From: a virus
Length of the DNA: 23,140 nucleotides
Direction: 5' to 3' (one strand)
Virus record (IMG/VR): IMGVR_UViG_3300012954_000091
Span: 1-23,140 of that record
Shown here: piece after piece, positions 20,279 to 23,140 of the stretch
How the letters are laid out: each line of letters begins with the position of its first letter
Numbering within the stretch: the stretch's first letter is position 1
Notes under the pieces: generated by a model
The model's database searches: none
Seen by the model: the letters and a program-made list of their open reading frames with translations, nothing else
Told to the model about the DNA's origin: nothing
Made by a program: the position numbers and the translations under genes

Positions 20279-21225
20279 GAATTAAAGGTGCAGTTAAAAC
20301 AGTTCAAGCCTGTTTACAAAAAGGTTTAGCAAAACACGGTGATAGTTTTAAAATCATTGAAAGTTTTGAGGAGCCACATACTGCTGATGCATATATTCAA
20401 ACTAACTTGTTAAAACCTAAAATCAATAACGGTTGGCAAGGACCAATGTATAGGTTTATACGTGATAGTGGTAAACCTTTTTTAGTAAACGAATCTGCAA
20501 GTTTTAGAAGACACCTAGGTTGGACAAGACTAGGGTGGACAAGTTACAAATGGACAGAAGGACAATTTGGTAACGAAAACAGTCCTCCAGATCGTTGGAA
20601 TAAATTTCAAAAAGAAACTGGAATACAATTAAAAGACTGGAAAAGTCGTGGCGATAAAATTATTATAATGGGACAAAAAGAAGGCGACAGCAGTCTTTTA
20701 AATTTATACAAAGAGTATGATAGTTTTTATGATTGGGTTGAACATATAATTTTAGAGATCCAAAAGCATACAGATCGTCCTATATTATTACGACCTCATC
20801 CTAGAAATTTAAGTCGTGGCACTAAACTATCAAACAAACTACAAGCAAAATATCCTAAACTAGATATTAGTGTAAGCGAAAATACAGATAGTCTTGCAGA
20901 CTATTTGCCTAATGAATTAAATCAATGTAAAGCAGACGGCCTATATCAAGACCTACAATCTGCTCATTGTGTAATTACATATAATAGTTTAAGTTCTATT
21001 GAATCTATATGCGAAGGTATACCAACTTATGCTTTTGAAAATGGTAGCATGATTTGGCCCATTAGACAACAAGGTTTAGAAAATATAGAAAACTTAAACT
21101 ATGAAATAGATAGAACACAGTGGTGTAATGATATTGCCTACACACAATGGACACAAAAAGAACATGCCAGAGGTGAAAGTTGGGAACATCTAAAGCCAAT
21201 TATTTTTGGAGATAACAATGCGTAA
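20263..21225 (+). CDS. Capsule-polysaccharide-type glycosyltransferase (tentative)
   Basis: 320 residues. The C-terminal half contains RPILLRPHPRN (residues ~170), then HCVITYNSLSSIESICEGIP near residue 240, the pattern of KpsC/KpsS and other GT-B-like capsule or lipid-linked glycan transferases in which the 'RPHP' and 'S-x-x-x-E-x-x-x-x-G-x-P' motifs form the nucleotide-sugar site. N-terminal part is Trp-rich (HLGWTRLGWTSYKW) and not recognised. The ATG at 20263 lies inside the previous gene; overlap of 16 bases suggests coupled translation. Ends overlapping the next gene by 8 bases. Specific sugar is unknown. Confidence 0.7.
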   Translation: MVSVVGIKGAVKTVQACLQKGLAKHGDSFKIIESFEEPHTADAYIQTNLLKPKINNGWQGPMYRFIRDSGKPFLVNESASFRRHLGWTRLGWTSYKWTEGQFGNENSPPDRWNKFQKETGIQLKDWKSRGDKIIIMGQKEGDSSLLNLYKEYDSFYDWVEHIILEIQKHTDRPILLRPHPRNLSRGTKLSNKLQAKYPKLDISVSENTDSLADYLPNELNQCKADGLYQDLQSAHCVITYNSLSSIESICEGIPTYAFENGSMIWPIRQQGLENIENLNYEIDRTQWCNDIAYTQWTQKEHARGESWEHLKPIIFGDNNA

Positions 21226-22063
21226 ATTTGCTTGTATAACAACATTCAATAAAGACTACTATGACTCAATGGCAAACAAAATGGTAGAAACTTATCTGCA
21301 ATTTTGGCCAGACAATATTCCTTTGTATTGTTACACTGAAGATATGAAACTTCCTATTAGTTCACACAAACTAAAAGAACTTGATGTATACGAAGCATGT
21401 GGTAAACCTTTGCAAGAATATTTAGATTACATTGGTACACACTTTAGTAGAGGCTTTGCATACAAGGCATTTAGTTGGGTACATGCTTGTAGAAACATAG
21501 ACGCAGACACAATCATATACTTAGATGCAGACAGTGTTACGTACAGAGATATAACACAAGAATGGTTAGAACAACAATGTCCTATAGATAATATTGCGGC
21601 TTACATGGGCGTAACAATGAATAAAGGCAAGTATGCTGGTTCTAATATACAACATGCAGACACAGGAATATATTGGTTCAATACCAAACACAACTATGCA
21701 GAAACATTTGTAAACAGATACGAAGACATTTACTTGTCACGAAGTGTTAATGATAGAAACAGATTTCCTAAACCAAACGATGCATATGTATTTGCAGATT
21801 GTGTAATTGATGCAATTAATAACGGAGTAAGTGTTGTTGATTTTCATCCGCAACGTACTGCACACAGTCCACTTAAAGAAACTGTATTAGGCAAATACTT
21901 TAGACACTTCAAAGGTGCTAGAAAAAAGGATCCTAAGATGGACAAGTATATTGAAAAAATTACAACTGGTGCAGAACGTAAAGATCTTGACAAGCAAGAA
22001 AAGAAAAATAAAAAACACGGAAATCTAAAAGAAATGGAAAAATGGTCCAGAGCAAAAGTATGA
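21218..22063 (+). CDS. Glycosyltransferase-like protein
   Basis: 281 residues from the ATG at 21218, which has GGAG at the right distance; the TTG at 21206 is less likely. The N-terminus MRKFACITTFNKDYYDSMA and TIIYLDADSVTY (Asp103-x-Asp105) resemble GT-A glycosyltransferases that use a metal-bound nucleotide sugar. Later segments are HADTGIYWFN and VVDFHPQRTAHSP. The C-terminal ~45 residues are highly basic (KEKKNKKHG-type), perhaps for association with the membrane or nucleic acid. Coupled to both neighbours by short overlaps (8 bases before, 4 after). Confidence 0.75.
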   Translation: MRKFACITTFNKDYYDSMANKMVETYLQFWPDNIPLYCYTEDMKLPISSHKLKELDVYEACGKPLQEYLDYIGTHFSRGFAYKAFSWVHACRNIDADTIIYLDADSVTYRDITQEWLEQQCPIDNIAAYMGVTMNKGKYAGSNIQHADTGIYWFNTKHNYAETFVNRYEDIYLSRSVNDRNRFPKPNDAYVFADCVIDAINNGVSVVDFHPQRTAHSPLKETVLGKYFRHFKGARKKDPKMDKYIEKITTGAERKDLDKQEKKNKKHGNLKEMEKWSRAKV

Positions 22064-22914
22064 AAATAGTTTTAACAGGACATAAAGGATTTATAGGAAG
22101 TCATTATTATGACTATGTAAAATCCAATAACGATGTTACTGCTTACGATAAGAAAAGTGGTGAAAACCTTTGTGATCCTGAAAGAACTTATCAAATGCCA
22201 AACTGTGATGTTGTTGTACATATGGCGGCAACTAATGGTACTAAATTGTTTTATGAAATACCAACAGACGTTGCATTTAACAATACTATTCCTACTTTTA
22301 ATTTGATAAAACGTTATATTAAAACTAATACAAAATTTGTTTTTACAAGCACTTGTGAAATATTCAATGGTGCAATAGATAAAGGATTATACGATGTGCC
22401 AACAGATGAAAACGTACCTATACATTTTGAAGATATTATAAATCCAAGATGGAGTTACAGTATACCTAAAGCATTGGGAGAAAATTTAGTTGCTAACTCA
22501 GGGTTACCTTGGTTAATTATTAGATACTTTAACATATATGGTCCAAGACAAGTAGATCATTTTATAAGTGAATTTGTAGAAAGAGTAAAACAAAAAGAAT
22601 ATTATATTAAAGGCGATGATACTAGAAGTTTTTGTTATATAGATGATGCAATAGAAATGACGCATAATTTAATTGCTAACCACAGTGGACATATTGTTAA
22701 TGTTGGTCGACAAGAAGAAAGTCGCATTAGTGATGTTGCAAAATGTATAATGGATATAATGGGTGTTGATCCTACCAAATTAGAAATACTGCCAAGTCCA
22801 AAAGGTAGTGCTTTGCGTAGATGTCCTGATACAAGTTTAGTACAGAAACTAACAGGATTTGAAAAATATACTTCTTTACAAGAAGGTTTAAAAAAGACAA
22901 TAGAGAGTTTATAA
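22060..22914 (+). CDS. NAD-dependent nucleotide-sugar epimerase/dehydratase
   Basis: 284 residues of the extended SDR family. The Rossmann motif GHKGFIG is at residues 7-13; FTSTCEIFN and the catalytic pair Tyr133-x3-Lys137 (SYSIPKALGE) follow; IRYFNIYGPRQ is the standard segment after the active site; SFCYIDDAIEM and VNVGRQEE are typical of the C-terminal substrate domain. It probably epimerises or dehydrates a UDP-, GDP- or dTDP-sugar; the substrate cannot be told. ATG at 22060 overlaps the previous stop (ATGA); an earlier frame start at 22042 is inside the neighbour. TAATG overlap joins it to the next gene. Confidence 0.88.
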   Translation: MKIVLTGHKGFIGSHYYDYVKSNNDVTAYDKKSGENLCDPERTYQMPNCDVVVHMAATNGTKLFYEIPTDVAFNNTIPTFNLIKRYIKTNTKFVFTSTCEIFNGAIDKGLYDVPTDENVPIHFEDIINPRWSYSIPKALGENLVANSGLPWLIIRYFNIYGPRQVDHFISEFVERVKQKEYYIKGDDTRSFCYIDDAIEMTHNLIANHSGHIVNVGRQEESRISDVAKCIMDIMGVDPTKLEILPSPKGSALRRCPDTSLVQKLTGFEKYTSLQEGLKKTIESL

Positions 22915-23140
22915 TGAAGATAGGAGTTATAGGTTGGGGTGTAGTAGGTAGTGCAATTGGAGAAGGATTTATCATGCTTAATCATGATGTTTCAAAACAC
23001 GATCCAAAGTTTAACACTAAAATAGAAGATGTAATAGATACTGAGATAGTTTTTATCTGTGTACCAACACCATCAGGAAAAGATGGAGAGTGTGATTTAT
23101 CTATTGTAAATGATACTATTGCTACTTTAAAAACTAAAAA
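22914..23140 (+). CDS. UDP-glucose/GDP-mannose dehydrogenase family, N-terminal fragment (cut by window)
   Basis: 75 codons are visible before the window ends. The protein begins MKIGVIGWGVVGSAIGEGF, a Rossmann nucleotide-binding motif (G-x-G-x-x-G), and continues with TEIVFICVPTPSGKDGECDLS, the hallmark of nucleotide-sugar 6-dehydrogenases (the 'VPTP' segment). These enzymes oxidise UDP-glucose, UDP-N-acetylhexosamine or GDP-mannose to the uronic acid form. Last visible gene of the glycan operon; ATG overlaps the previous stop by one base. Confidence 0.82.
   Translation, partial: MKIGVIGWGVVGSAIGEGFIMLNHDVSKHDPKFNTKIEDVIDTEIVFICVPTPSGKDGECDLSIVNDTIATLKTK

Overview
This window is an AT-rich segment of a T4-like marine myovirus. 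The family relationships (tail sheath and tube, head-completion gp4, terminase gp16/gp17, gp32, UvsX, UvsY, dNMP kinase, LamG-type tail protein) match the T4-like phages of ocean bacteria, i.e. the cyanophage and pelagiphage group. No photosynthesis gene is present here, so the host cannot be fixed; a SAR11-type or other marine heterotroph is a guess. All genes but one lie on the + strand.

Layout. 1-343: C-terminal end of a LamG-like tail protein. 352-2130: a neck/structural protein, dNMP kinase, and one minus-strand HNH-like zinc protein. 2237-6284: tail sheath (split in this sequence by a one-base frameshift near 3391) and tail tube, closed by a terminator. 6361-10826: tube/baseplate-type protein, a small unknown protein, gp4, gp16 and three marine-phage conserved proteins, one ending in RGRGK repeats; closed by a second terminator. 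10889-15460: two small unknown genes, terminase large subunit, and a large conserved protein with a Cys-rich tail. 15476-18408: gp32, uvsX, an acidic 85-residue protein and uvsY under a strong sigma70-type promoter. 18446-18729: a gene-free stretch that looks like a dedicated small-RNA gene with its own promoter, a closing 5'/3' helix and a UUCG-loop terminator. 18779-23140: a surface-glycan cassette (nucleotidyltransferase-cupin fusion, three glycosyltransferase-like proteins, an epimerase, and the start of a UDP-sugar/GDP-sugar dehydrogenase), cut by the window end.

Two promoter classes can be read directly. Host-type TTGACN-17-TATAAT-like promoters precede dNMP kinase, gp32 and the small RNA. 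A T4-late-type element, TAAATA-N4-T-A, precedes structural, packaging and glycan genes; in eight exact cases (plus one TAAGTA variant), including the minus-strand gene, the predicted +1 A is the A of the ATG, so these late mRNAs should be leaderless. The sheath, the tube and the gene at 9122 carry the same element further upstream and gain a Shine-Dalgarno leader. A second window-wide signal is the apparent complete absence of AGCT and of GCAGC/GCTGC on a hand scan. The most promising undescribed items are the leaderless late-promoter architecture, the structured RNA gene, and the missing-word pattern.
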